Positions 8,200-16,829 of a stretch of DNA of 64,000 bases are shown here, in pieces. Position numbers and translations under genes: made by a program. Position 1 is the first letter of the stretch, and each line of letters begins with the position of its first letter. The notes beneath the pieces are model-generated. The model was not told the origin of the DNA. It saw only the letters and a list, made by a program, of their open reading frames with translations, and made no database searches. The DNA comes from Rhodospirillaceae bacterium UBA6219 (GTDB taxonomy: Bacteria > Pseudomonadota > Alphaproteobacteria > Rhodospirillales > Magnetospirillaceae): NCBI GenBank assembly GCA_002435715.1, contig DISD01000005.1:1-64000 (forward strand), in the 5' to 3' direction.

Positions 8200-8724
8200 A
8201 TGACTGTGATTCGACCCTTGATCATCATCGCCATGGCCGCGTCTTTGACCGCTTGCGTCACCGACGATGCTTCCCAGGGGGGCTTCTTCGGGGGCATCGG
8301 GGGGCTGGTCAGCGGCAATTACAAGAACGACCAGGATGCGCGTCAGGCGCGACTGGATACGTTGAAGCAACGCCAAGCCGAGGCCGAAAAGGAAAACAAG
8401 GAATTGCGGGCCTTGCTGGAAACCCGCGAGGAAGCCGCGCAACGCCTGACCGCCGAGGTCAAGGGGATGGAGAGCTCGCTCTCCAAAGCCCGCAGCAGCC
8501 TGCGCAAGATGAAGGCCAAGACCAAGGAGGTCGAAGCCAATCGCAAGCAGACTTTGGCGCAACTGGAAGACCTGAAAAAGGAAATCGCCGGGATCAAGGC
8601 CAGGCTGGCCTCGTCCAACAGCGACATGGCGCAGTTGAACCAGCAATTGGAGGCCCGCAAGGAGGTCCTGGCCCGGTTGTCCGAAGACGTTGACAAGATG
8701 CTGGGTACCTCGGCGGCACGCTAA
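8200..8724 (+). CDS. Coiled-coil lipoprotein
   Basis: 174 residues. MTVIRPLIIIAMAASLTAC is a lipoprotein signal peptide with lipobox LTAC. A short Gly-rich segment (GGFFGGIGGLVSGNY) follows, then an almost continuous coiled coil of about 120 residues rich in Lys, Glu, Gln and Leu, for example QAEAEKENKELRALLETREE. The start is 4 bases after the previous lipoprotein stop, and both share the plan lipobox, glycine patch, coiled coil, so they look like diverged partners. No enzymatic motif. A periplasmic spacer or scaffold between the membranes is a reasonable guess but only that. Confidence 0.78.
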   Translation: MTVIRPLIIIAMAASLTACVTDDASQGGFFGGIGGLVSGNYKNDQDARQARLDTLKQRQAEAEKENKELRALLETREEAAQRLTAEVKGMESSLSKARSSLRKMKAKTKEVEANRKQTLAQLEDLKKEIAGIKARLASSNSDMAQLNQQLEARKEVLARLSEDVDKMLGTSAAR

Positions 8725-8742
8725 ATCAAAGGGGGGAACGCG

Positions 8743-10269
8743 ATGAAGCGATGGGGTTCGATCCTGTCGACAATGCTGTTGTTGTCGGCGCCGATCGCGG
8801 CTTTGGCGGCGGAGCCCGCTGAAGTCCGGGTGGTCCAAAGTGTGGTGAAATTGCCGCAGGTGATCACCTATGTGAACGTCCTGGATGGCGCTGGGGCACC
8901 CATTCAGGATCTGGCGTCCCCGCAGGTGATCGCCACACTGGCCGGCAATCCCCTTGATATCAAGGCGATCGAGCCGGTGCGGCGGGACGATCCCATCGCT
9001 TATGTGTTCCTGGTGGACGTGTCGAAATCGTTGAAGCCAGCGCAATTCGACGCCTTGCGAGAGGTGTTGCGGAGCTGGTTGACGGATTTGGGACCCAATG
9101 ACCGGGCCACCATCCTGACCTTTGGCTCGTCGGTGGAAAAGCTGACGGATTTCACCGGGGACCTTGCGGTCCTGCGGTCCAAGCTGGCCGATCTGGCCCC
9201 GGCCGACGGTTCGACCATGCTGTATCAAGCATTGAAGCGCGGCTTGGACACGGCGCGGCGGGTGGACCAGGGCCTGCCCGGTCGTCGGGCGGTGGTGTTG
9301 CTGAGTGACGGCATGGATGACGAAGTGGGCTCGGCCACCCGCGAAGAGGTCCTGGCCGATCTCAAGCGTGATCCGATCCCCATTTATGCCGTGGTTTACG
9401 ATGGCGGTGTGGCCAAGAAACGCGAGAAGGCGCTGAAGGACATCGGCATGGTCGTCCGCAGTTCCGGCGGTTCCATCGTGTTGCCGTCGCGTCAGGATCT
9501 GGAAACCGGGGCGGTGATGGCGCGTCGCGCCATCCACGGTGGGATCCGTCTGACCGGGGAATGCCCGTCTTGCGTGGCCGACAATTCCACCGGGCACCTT
9601 GATCTGGTCCTGGGCGTCGGCAAGCACCGCTTAAGTGCGGTCGGCATCGACGTGCGGATGATCGCCGCCCCCGCTTCCCCCAAAGCGGCGCAAGAGGTGA
9701 TTCCGGCCAAAGTCCAGCCCGAACCGCAATGGTATGAAAACTGGGTGATCTGGGCGGTGGTCGGCGGCGTTTTCGTGCTGGCGGGCGGCGGATTGACGTG
9801 GTGGCTGATGTCGCGTCGTTCCCAGGCCGCGCCGGCACCGGGGCCGATCCCCGCCGCCAATCAAGCTTTGCCGGTCTCCATGGTGGTCAATACCGGTCGT
9901 CAGACACCGTCGTTGAATTTGGGGGCCACCATCCCCGTCGGTCCCGGCATGGCGCCCGCGCCGCAGGTTCCGCCGCTGCGCCTGGGTCTCATCCCGGTGG
10001 GACGGTCCGAAATGCCGCCGGCCCAAGTGGATTTGATCGATCGTGTGGTGATCGGTCGTGCCGCGGGTTCGGGGGTGCGGGTACCCGATGCAACGGCGTC
10101 GGGGACCCATTGCGCGCTGATCCGGGCCGGGGAGCGGGTGCAGATCGAGGATCTGGAATCGAACAATGGCACCTGGGTCAACGGCGTCAGGGTGCAAGGG
10201 CGACAAAATCTGTCCGTGGGCGACGTCATCACGGTCGGCAAGACCGAGCTTCGTTTCCGGATGGGCTGA
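8743..10269 (+). CDS. Secreted VWA domain, membrane helix and cytoplasmic FHA domain fusion
   Basis: 508 residues. Signal peptide (STMLLLSAPIAALA); VWA domain about 80-270 with a MIDAS of DxSxS type (Asp92, Ser94, Ser96 in FLVDVSKSL), a threonine in the GSTMLYQAL segment and an Asp in LLSDGMDD; one membrane helix at about 333-356; a Pro-rich linker; and a C-terminal FHA domain (about 435-505) with the IGR start (VVIGRAAGSG), a threonine-histidine pair and the NNGTWVNG core. Topology predicts metal-dependent protein binding outside and phosphothreonine recognition inside, so the protein can couple an envelope event to the kinases in the same operon. A GGGGGG ribosome site precedes the ATG. Confidence 0.9.
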   Translation: MKRWGSILSTMLLLSAPIAALAAEPAEVRVVQSVVKLPQVITYVNVLDGAGAPIQDLASPQVIATLAGNPLDIKAIEPVRRDDPIAYVFLVDVSKSLKPAQFDALREVLRSWLTDLGPNDRATILTFGSSVEKLTDFTGDLAVLRSKLADLAPADGSTMLYQALKRGLDTARRVDQGLPGRRAVVLLSDGMDDEVGSATREEVLADLKRDPIPIYAVVYDGGVAKKREKALKDIGMVVRSSGGSIVLPSRQDLETGAVMARRAIHGGIRLTGECPSCVADNSTGHLDLVLGVGKHRLSAVGIDVRMIAAPASPKAAQEVIPAKVQPEPQWYENWVIWAVVGGVFVLAGGGLTWWLMSRRSQAAPAPGPIPAANQALPVSMVVNTGRQTPSLNLGATIPVGPGMAPAPQVPPLRLGLIPVGRSEMPPAQVDLIDRVVIGRAAGSGVRVPDATASGTHCALIRAGERVQIEDLESNNGTWVNGVRVQGRQNLSVGDVITVGKTELRFRMG

Positions 10270-10280
10270 GGAGAAACCGA

Positions 10281-11675
10281 ATGAGCATTATTCCCGGAAA
10301 CGCCCAGCATATCGGGGCGCGTGCCGAGCAGCAGGATTCCTTCGGTTTCTCGGATATTTCGGACCAGGTTTTCACCCGTCATGGCGGTGTCCTGGCCGTG
10401 GTGGCGGATGGCATGGGCGGGCTGGCCAATGGTCGCGACGCTTCGATGCTGGCGGTTCGCTCCATGCTGGCCGCTTATGCCGCCAAGTCGCCGGACGAGC
10501 CCATTCCCGACGCCTTGTACCGCTCGATCATCCAGGCCAATCGGGCGGTGCACGATTTCGCCTGTTCCCAGGGCAAGGCCGGTGGCGTGGGGACCACCCT
10601 GGTGGCCACCGTTCTGCGGGGTGACGAACTGCATTGGATCGCCGCCGGCGACAGCCGCATCTACATGGTCCGTGACGGCGTCTGCACGCAGATCAATATC
10701 GACCATGTCTATGCCCGCGAATTGCGCATGCGCGCGGCGCGCGGCGAAATCGCCGCCGAGCAGGTGCAGACCCACCCGGAACGCGAGGCCCTGACCAGCT
10801 TCCTGGGCGACCGCGACATCGCCGAGATCGACCGGTCCAATGTGCCGGTCCTGGTGCGGCCGGGCGACCGTCTGTTGTTGTGTACCGATGGCTTGTACCG
10901 GGCGGTGCCGGAACACGAGATGGCGGCCTTGGCGGTTCTGGGGGCGTCTTCGGCGGCGGCCGAGGCCTTGGTGGCCCGCGCCTTGGCGTCGCGGATTCCC
11001 AATCAGGACAATGCCACCGTCGCCCTGCTGACGGTCCCCGAATCCAATGTCTCCCGCAAAGTGCCGACGCTGTTGTTGGGCGGTGTGGCGTTGGCGGCGG
11101 TCGCTTTGATCGGCGTCGGCGCCTATGCCCTGTGGCCTTCGCCGCAACCGGCGAAGATCGATGTCCCCGTCACCTCCCCCAGCGCGACCGGGGCGCCGTC
11201 GGCAACGACCGCAGCCCCGCAATCCAAGCCGGATGTCACCGACAACGACATTCAGAAACGGCTGGATGATCAGCAGAACGCGGACAAGGAAGCACAAGAG
11301 AAAGCCCTCGAGGAAAAGCGGGCGGCTGAAGCGAAAGCCGCTGAAGAGAAAGCCGCCGCCGACAAGAAAGCGGCCGACAAGAAAGCGGCCGACAAGAAGG
11401 CCGCCGACAAGAAAGCCGCAGCGGACAAGAAGGCGGCAGAAGACAAGAAGGCGGCCGATGACAAGAAAGCTGCTGCCGACAAGAAAGCGGAAGAGGAAAA
11501 GCGTCTGAAGGCCGAGGAAAAAAAGCCGGTCGAAGCGGCGAAGAAGCCCGCTTCTGGCGAACCTCATGCCGGAAGTGGTGAAGCGGCGCCCCAGCTTGTG
11601 GCGCCACCGGCTCCGCGGCCTGAAACGTCCACTGGTCCCGGGGCGGATCTGCAGAACGGAGGGGGCAAGCAATGA
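10281..11675 (+). CDS. PP2C-family protein phosphatase with membrane helix and Lys/Ala-rich periplasmic tail
   Basis: 464 residues from ATG 10281 (GGAG upstream). The catalytic domain is about 1-250 with the family motifs: QQDSFGF near residue 17, VVADGMGG with metal-ligand Asp43, GVGTTLVA, AAGDSRIYM, LLLCTDGLYR and the final QDNAT. One membrane helix (about 262-286) is followed by a tail dominated by repeats of the type KKAADKKAADKKAAADKK (about 350-415), a highly charged single helix like the TolA spacer. PP2C enzymes remove phosphate from Ser/Thr and would reverse the three kinases here. The catalytic part is predicted cytoplasmic and the tail periplasmic. It overlaps the protease gene by 4 bases. 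Confidence 0.92.
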   Translation: MSIIPGNAQHIGARAEQQDSFGFSDISDQVFTRHGGVLAVVADGMGGLANGRDASMLAVRSMLAAYAAKSPDEPIPDALYRSIIQANRAVHDFACSQGKAGGVGTTLVATVLRGDELHWIAAGDSRIYMVRDGVCTQINIDHVYARELRMRAARGEIAAEQVQTHPEREALTSFLGDRDIAEIDRSNVPVLVRPGDRLLLCTDGLYRAVPEHEMAALAVLGASSAAAEALVARALASRIPNQDNATVALLTVPESNVSRKVPTLLLGGVALAAVALIGVGAYALWPSPQPAKIDVPVTSPSATGAPSATTAAPQSKPDVTDNDIQKRLDDQQNADKEAQEKALEEKRAAEAKAAEEKAAADKKAADKKAADKKAADKKAAADKKAAEDKKAADDKKAAADKKAEEEKRLKAEEKKPVEAAKKPASGEPHAGSGEAAPQLVAPPAPRPETSTGPGADLQNGGGKQ

Positions 11676-12964
11676 TTCGGCGGAGCTTGGCATGGGCCGC
11701 ATTGGCCATCGGTTTGAGTGGACCCGCTTGGGCGGCCGACATCGACACCATGATGCGTTCGACGGTCCGCATTTTCTGCCTTGAGAAGAAAAGCCTGAGT
11801 ACGGGGACCGGCTTCATCATCGGCGACCCGGAAAACCAGCACGTGGTCAGCAATCACCACGTCATTTCCTGTACGGAAGACGGTGGACGGGCCGTGGTGT
11901 TTCTGGGCCGTGGCAAAATCATCGAACTCGAAACCGTGTGGTCGAGCGAGTTGAAGGACATGGCGGTGATGAAGCCTGAAAAGGTCATCGACCGGCCCCA
12001 AGTGGTGTTGCGCGACGTGCCGCCGGTCAAGGTCGGTGATGTGGTTCACGTCATCGGCTTCCCGGGGGCGGCGGACAGCCAGGGCGAACAATCCGATCGC
12101 GCCATTCCCACCCATACCCAGGGCACGGTCGGTCGTTTGGTTTCCGGGCGCGACGTGGCCAACCGACTGATCCAGCACAGCGCCCCGACCAATCCCGGGA
12201 ATTCCGGTGGGCCGGTTTTCAACGCCGATGGCGAAGTGGTGGGGATCAACGTCCTGAAGGCCTTGGCCGCTGTTCCCACCGCCAACACCAGCGGCGAGGG
12301 GCCGGCGTTGAAAATCCAACGCGTCCCCTTGGGCGAAGGGATCGCTTATGCCATCGAGATCAGCGAGTTGACCGCGATCTTGGATCATCAGGGCATTCCT
12401 TTCCAGCGTGCCTCGACCTGGACGCGTTTCGTCGGAATGTTTCCGCCCGCAATGCATGCGGCGGTCCCGTGGATCCTTGTGGGGCTGGGCTTGACCGTGG
12501 TGTTGGTGGCGGCCGGGGGAACCGCTATTTTGGTCATGCGGCGCGGTGGGGCCAATGCCGGCCAAGCCGCCGTTGGGCCAAACCGTCCGCAAGCCAATGC
12601 CGCCCGGCCGGTGGGAACGCCGGTGTTGCGCGGCATTCGGGGGAATTTCTCGGGCCAGACGTTCAGCTTGTCCGATTCCCCGACGATTTTGGGGCGCGAT
12701 CCCCGTTCCGCCAGCATCATTTTCCCCGCCGACGACCAGCGCATTTCGCGTCGCCATTGCCAAGTGTGGTTCGACCGGGGGGCCAATTCCTTCGTTTTGG
12801 AAGATTGCGGTTCCACCAACGGTACCGTGCTGTTGGGTGAAGGCGGTCGTGACCGTGACGACCTGCTTCAGGGGGCGGCGGACCGGCGGCGGCTGATGGC
12901 GCGGCAACGCTTCAGCGTCGGCAGCGCCGACAACATCTTTGAAGTGGGCTTCGCGGAAAGCTGA
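11672..12964 (+). CDS. Periplasmic trypsin-like (HtrA-type) serine protease, membrane helix and FHA domain fusion
   Basis: 430 residues. Signal peptide (MIRRSLAWAALAIGLSGPAW). The protease domain is about 25-250 with a complete triad: His63 in VVSNHHV, Asp96 in ELKDMAVMK and Ser178 in NPGNSGGPVF; no PDZ domain is present, unlike DegP/DegS. A membrane helix (about 266-289) leads to a C-terminal FHA domain (about 335-430) with ILGRDPRS, SRRHCQV and GSTNGT. The protease is thus predicted outside and phosphopeptide recognition inside. It overlaps the PP2C gene by 4 bases and the second phosphatase gene by one base (TGATG). A protease switched by cytoplasmic phosphorylation is an inference from the fold order. 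Confidence 0.9.
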   Translation: MIRRSLAWAALAIGLSGPAWAADIDTMMRSTVRIFCLEKKSLSTGTGFIIGDPENQHVVSNHHVISCTEDGGRAVVFLGRGKIIELETVWSSELKDMAVMKPEKVIDRPQVVLRDVPPVKVGDVVHVIGFPGAADSQGEQSDRAIPTHTQGTVGRLVSGRDVANRLIQHSAPTNPGNSGGPVFNADGEVVGINVLKALAAVPTANTSGEGPALKIQRVPLGEGIAYAIEISELTAILDHQGIPFQRASTWTRFVGMFPPAMHAAVPWILVGLGLTVVLVAAGGTAILVMRRGGANAGQAAVGPNRPQANAARPVGTPVLRGIRGNFSGQTFSLSDSPTILGRDPRSASIIFPADDQRISRRHCQVWFDRGANSFVLEDCGSTNGTVLLGEGGRDRDDLLQGAADRRRLMARQRFSVGSADNIFEVGFAES

Positions 12965-13728
12965 TGCGTTTCGTCTCGCACACCCTTTCCCGCGCCGGCG
13001 GGCGTTCGGTGAACCAGGACCGTGTCCTGGGTGTCGAGAACGCGCGCGTCGTCGGCTGGCTGTTGGCCGACGGGCTGGGGGGGCATGGCGGCGGCGAGGT
13101 GGCGGCCCAGGCGGCGGTGAACGCCGCGGCGGTGGAAATCCAAAACGCGTCCGAGTACAGCTTGGCCTTGCCCGGGCGTATCCTGGCCCGCGCCAACGAC
13201 AGGGTCATCGAAGGCCAAACCACCGGCCAGGGCGCTCCCGACATGCGGTCGACCCTGGTGCTGATGATCAGCGATGGCGAGCGGCTGAGCTGGGCCTGGA
13301 TCGGCGACAGCCGCTTTTACGCCTTTCGCGACGGTCGGGTGCTGGCGCAAAGCAAGGACCACAGCGTGCCGCAGAAACTGGTGGAGGCGGGGCAGATCCG
13401 AGCTGCGGAAATCCGCAACCATCCGGATCGCAACCGTTTGCTCCGCGCCTTGGGAAGCCAGCCCCAATTGGCGACGGCGCCCAAGGCCAGCCAGATGACC
13501 CTGTCCCCGGGAGACGCGCTGCTGTTGTGCAGCGACGGGTTCTGGGAATTCGTCACCGAATTGGAAATGGAAGTCGATCTGGCGAAAAGCACGTCGCCGG
13601 AACAGTGGGTGTCCTTGCTGGAAGACCGTTTGTTGCAGCGGGTCGATGAAAGCAAAAGTACCGAGAATGACAATTACAGCGCTGTTGCAGTATTCGCTTT
13701 GAAGAATGAAGAGGGTGATCATGGCTAA
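12964..13728 (+). CDS. Soluble PP2C-family protein phosphatase
   Basis: 254 residues, essentially a bare catalytic domain. Motifs: VNQDRVLG near the N-terminus, LLADGLGGHGGGE (metal-binding Asp), STLVLM, WIGDSRFYAFRDG, LLLCSDGFWE and NDNYSAV at the C-terminus. No signal peptide or membrane helix is present, so it is cytoplasmic, in contrast with the first phosphatase of the operon. Having one tethered and one soluble phosphatase suggests distinct substrates or locations. The start shares one base with the protease-FHA stop, and the end overlaps the next gene by 8 bases. Confidence 0.93.
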   Translation: MRFVSHTLSRAGGRSVNQDRVLGVENARVVGWLLADGLGGHGGGEVAAQAAVNAAAVEIQNASEYSLALPGRILARANDRVIEGQTTGQGAPDMRSTLVLMISDGERLSWAWIGDSRFYAFRDGRVLAQSKDHSVPQKLVEAGQIRAAEIRNHPDRNRLLRALGSQPQLATAPKASQMTLSPGDALLLCSDGFWEFVTELEMEVDLAKSTSPEQWVSLLEDRLLQRVDESKSTENDNYSAVAVFALKNEEGDHG

Positions 13729-14317
13729 CGTACGTTGTGAACAAGGTCATTTCTATGACGATTCTCGGCATGTCTCGTGCCCGCATTGTGGCGTTCCTGG
13801 CTTGGCCCAGAACATGCCCCCCAGCACCGTGGCACACCGCATCGACACCCCGGCGCCGCAAGGGGGCCCAACCGAGCCCATGAGCGCCGGCACGGTCGAC
13901 CGCAGCAGCCCGCGTGCGGCGACCGGCGGGGCGACCATGCGGATTTCGCAGGTCCGTGCCGGCTTCGACCCGGTGGTCGGTTGGTTGGTTTGCATCGAGG
14001 GTCCGATGAAGGGGCGGGATTTCCGTCTGCACGGGGAACGCAATTTCATCGGCCGTGATGCTTCGATGGACGTGTGCGTGGAAGGCGACCAGACCATTTC
14101 GCGCGAACACCATGCCAGCGTCTCTTACAGCACCAGGAACCACACCTTCATCCTGGCGCCGGGGACCGGTCGCAACTTGGTCTATTTGAACGACGCCGAC
14201 GTTTTGGCGCCGGTGAACTTGAACGCTTATGACGTCATCGAACTGGGGCAAACCAAGCTGCTGCTGGTTCCTTTGTGCGGCGAAAACTTCCGTTGGGAAG
14301 GGACCCCGTCGGCCTGA
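13721..14317 (+). CDS. Zinc-finger FHA-domain protein
   Basis: 198 residues from ATG 13721, inside the end of the phosphatase gene (GAAGAGGG upstream). The N-terminus has a small metal site, C6-x3-H10 then C20-x2-C23 (RCEQGHFYDDSRHVSCPHCG), a motif I know from bacterial FHA proteins. A linker with many Ala/Thr/Pro is followed by the FHA domain (about 85-190): FIGRDASMD, ISREHHASVSY and the NDAD loop. In place of the usual GTxVN segment it reads GTGRNLVYLND, so the phosphothreonine loop is intact but unusual. No membrane segment. A likely cytoplasmic adaptor for phosphorylated members of this operon. Confidence 0.85.
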   Translation: MANVRCEQGHFYDDSRHVSCPHCGVPGLAQNMPPSTVAHRIDTPAPQGGPTEPMSAGTVDRSSPRAATGGATMRISQVRAGFDPVVGWLVCIEGPMKGRDFRLHGERNFIGRDASMDVCVEGDQTISREHHASVSYSTRNHTFILAPGTGRNLVYLNDADVLAPVNLNAYDVIELGQTKLLLVPLCGENFRWEGTPSA

Positions 14318-14337
14318 TCGTCTGACTGGATGAGATC

Positions 14338-15750
14338 ATGAGCACTTCTCAATTCACCCTGTGCCCCGCTTGTTTCAAGGACCATCTGCGGCCCAGTTGC
14401 CCCAGTTGCGGCTTTGATCCCAAGACCTACCGTCACGGCGACGTTTCCTTGCCGCCGGGAACGTCGCTTGGCTATTACCTGGTGGGCCGGCCGCGGGGGC
14501 AGGGGGGATTTGGCATCACCTATGTGGGTTATGACGGCCGCAACAGCCAGCGCGTCGCCATCAAGGAATATTTCCCGACCTACATGGTGACGCGGCGTGT
14601 CGGCGACGAACGTCCGGTCTGCGCGGCTCAACTCAGCCAGGAATATCAGAACGGGCTGCGGGGCTTCCTGGAAGAGGCCTGGACGCTGCATCGTTTCAAG
14701 GATCACGACGGCATCGTCCATGTGCTTGATTGCTTCGAGCACAATCGCACCGCTTACATGGTGATGGAATATCTCAGCGGTTGGACCTTGGGCACGCAAG
14801 TGCTCAGCCATGGGCCGTTGCTGCCCGGGCAGGCGGTTCCCGCCATGCTGCATGTCATGGACGGCCTGCGCGCCGTCCATGGCGCCGGGCTGATCCACCG
14901 TGACGTCAAGCCCGACAACATTTTCATCACCCGGGAAAACCAGATCAAATTGATCGACTTCGGGGCGGCGCGTCATGCGGCGGCCGGCCGTTCGCATCAA
15001 TTGACCAGCATCCTGTCCGAACCGTTCGCGCCTTTCGAACAATATCAAAGCACCGGCGTCCAAGGGCCGTGGACCGACGTCTACGCCACCGGTGCGACCA
15101 TGTATTATCTGTTGACCGGCCGTTTGCCCAATCGCGGGCCGGACCGCATCAACCAAGACCCGCTGGTCGCGCCGTCGACGCTGAATTCCAATGTGCCCCG
15201 CGATTTGGAACGGGTCGTGTTGCGCGCCATGTCCGTCGCCCCCGACCTGCGTTACCAAAGCATGGGGGAAATGCAGGCCGCCATCCGCATGGCGGTTCCG
15301 CAAGCGGCGCAGGAACGGCCGGTGGAGGCCCGCAGCGACATGCGCACCATGACCGGATCGCAGGCCACGGTTGACGACTTTATTGATCGTCAAGTCGTCC
15401 TGGCCCCAGCAAGTCATAGACTTGGTGCGGGTCTCATAGATCTCATGCTCATCGGCCCAGCTTGGTTTGCTGAGATAAACTTTTTAGGCGCGCCGCTTAT
15501 TACATACATTCTGTCTATATTGTATTTTGCTGTGATGCAAAGTTCTCGTGCGGCCAGCACATTGGGGATGAGGGCAACGGGAATTCAGGTCATTCGAAAA
15601 GATGGCAGACGAGTCTTGTTCTGGCGTGCCTTGGGTCGAGGCGCACTGATGCCATTGGCCTTGCTGTTTACGGTTTCCTCGTTTCACAGACAACAAGGGC
15701 TGCATGACCTCATTACCGGTACTATCGTGGTTACCAAGGAAGGCCGATAA
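14338..15750 (+). CDS. Zinc-ribbon Ser/Thr protein kinase with C-terminal RDD membrane domain (third paralogue)
   Basis: 470 residues. Zinc ribbon C9-x2-C12, C21-x2-C24; kinase domain about 40-325 with GQGGFGITY, Lys76 (VAIK), Asp189 in HRDVKPDN and Asp207 in DFG, so unlike its two paralogues it keeps the canonical HRDxK lysine. From about residue 355 the protein becomes an RDD-type membrane domain: SHRLGAGLIDLMLIGPAW, further helices, RATGIQVIRKDGRR and a final helix. The DNA for this part (about 15375-15745) is visibly lower in GC and uses codons such as ATA, AGA and TTA that the rest of the operon avoids, as if the domain was acquired separately. The stop shares one base with the next start. 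Confidence 0.9.
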   Translation: MSTSQFTLCPACFKDHLRPSCPSCGFDPKTYRHGDVSLPPGTSLGYYLVGRPRGQGGFGITYVGYDGRNSQRVAIKEYFPTYMVTRRVGDERPVCAAQLSQEYQNGLRGFLEEAWTLHRFKDHDGIVHVLDCFEHNRTAYMVMEYLSGWTLGTQVLSHGPLLPGQAVPAMLHVMDGLRAVHGAGLIHRDVKPDNIFITRENQIKLIDFGAARHAAAGRSHQLTSILSEPFAPFEQYQSTGVQGPWTDVYATGATMYYLLTGRLPNRGPDRINQDPLVAPSTLNSNVPRDLERVVLRAMSVAPDLRYQSMGEMQAAIRMAVPQAAQERPVEARSDMRTMTGSQATVDDFIDRQVVLAPASHRLGAGLIDLMLIGPAWFAEINFLGAPLITYILSILYFAVMQSSRAASTLGMRATGIQVIRKDGRRVLFWRALGRGALMPLALLFTVSSFHRQQGLHDLITGTIVVTKEGR

Positions 15751-16829
15751 TGGCCGAGCCCTTCGTCATCGGCCGGGACAACGGCTGTGACCTGGTGCTG
15801 GCCGAAGGTACGGTCAGCGGACGGCATGCCACGGTGGCCCTGGAGGGCGACAGCATCGTCATCAGCGATTGCAGTCGTAACGGCACCTTTGTGAAAGCGT
15901 CGTCGGGGGCGTTGGAACGGGTGCCGCGGGTGGTTCTGGCAGCGGGGCAGGTGCTGAGTTTCGGCGGGGCCGAAATGAGGGCCGAGGCTTTGTTGCCGCT
16001 GTTGTCGCAGCATTTCAGTCGGCCGTTGTCGTTGGGGCAAGGGGGAACGCAGGGAGCGCAGGGCGGCCAATTCCGCGCCGTGATCCGCCGACCGCAAAGG
16101 AATGTGTCTCCGGCGCCGATCCCGCCAGTCGACGAGGTGCCGGCCCCCCAGCCCGCCCCTCAGCCCGTCCCTCAGCCCGTCCCCCAACCGCAACCCGAAC
16201 CGCCACCGCCGGTGGCGCCGCACGTCGTGCTGTGGGGGGAACGGGGCAGCGGCAAAAGCACGTGGTTGCTGCATCTGGCCGACCAGCTTGGACAAGGCGC
16301 TGGGATCGGCGACAACTTGGCGAAACTGCGCGCCGGATTGCCGGCGTCTCCCGGCCCGGCGACGCCGGGCGCGCACGCTTTGACGCTTGATCTTTGGTCG
16401 GTGCGCTTGTCCGAATCCACCGCCCCCCCCCTGGGCGACGAGGACGTGGCGGCGCTGATCTGCTTCGTCAGGGCCGATGGGCCCGGCCGCCAAGTCCGTT
16501 GTTCGGATCTGCTGTCGGCCCGATCTCGGTCCGCCGGGCCCGTGGTCTTGGTGATCAGCCATTGCGACCTGTTCCTGAAGCCCGACGACGCGGCATGGAA
16601 CGGCGCTGCCGGATGGTGGCGGGCTTTGCCGGACGGCTCCCAATGGGACGAGGTGGCCCAAGCCTTCGGCGGTGCGGTGTTCCCGGTGGGGAACGTGGGC
16701 TATGCCGGCGAATCGGTGGCCCTTTGCGCCGACGAATTCGGCGGCACGATGTTCCTGGCGGCGCGGCCCATGGGAATTGATCGGCCCTTGCGCCATTTGG
16801 CCAGTCTTCTTCAGCAGGCGGGACGATGA
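15750..16829 (+). CDS. FHA domain fused to a P-loop NTPase (GTPase-like)
   Basis: 359 residues. An FHA domain forms the very N-terminus (FVIGRDNGCD, VSGRHATV and CSRNGTF within residues 1-50). A Gln-rich stretch and a Pro-rich spacer (PAPQPAPQPVPQPVPQPQ) follow. The rest is a P-loop domain with Walker A GERGSGKST (Lys169), a hydrophobic strand ALICFVRAD and VVLVISHCDLF, which could stand in for the guanine-specificity strand (N/TKxD is not exact). The nearest broad description is a small GTPase-like protein of conflict or signalling systems; nucleotide preference cannot be read with confidence. It couples phosphothreonine binding to nucleotide switching. It overlaps both neighbours (1 and 4 bases). 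Confidence 0.78.
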   Translation: MAEPFVIGRDNGCDLVLAEGTVSGRHATVALEGDSIVISDCSRNGTFVKASSGALERVPRVVLAAGQVLSFGGAEMRAEALLPLLSQHFSRPLSLGQGGTQGAQGGQFRAVIRRPQRNVSPAPIPPVDEVPAPQPAPQPVPQPVPQPQPEPPPPVAPHVVLWGERGSGKSTWLLHLADQLGQGAGIGDNLAKLRAGLPASPGPATPGAHALTLDLWSVRLSESTAPPLGDEDVAALICFVRADGPGRQVRCSDLLSARSRSAGPVVLVISHCDLFLKPDDAAWNGAAGWWRALPDGSQWDEVAQAFGGAVFPVGNVGYAGESVALCADEFGGTMFLAARPMGIDRPLRHLASLLQQAGR

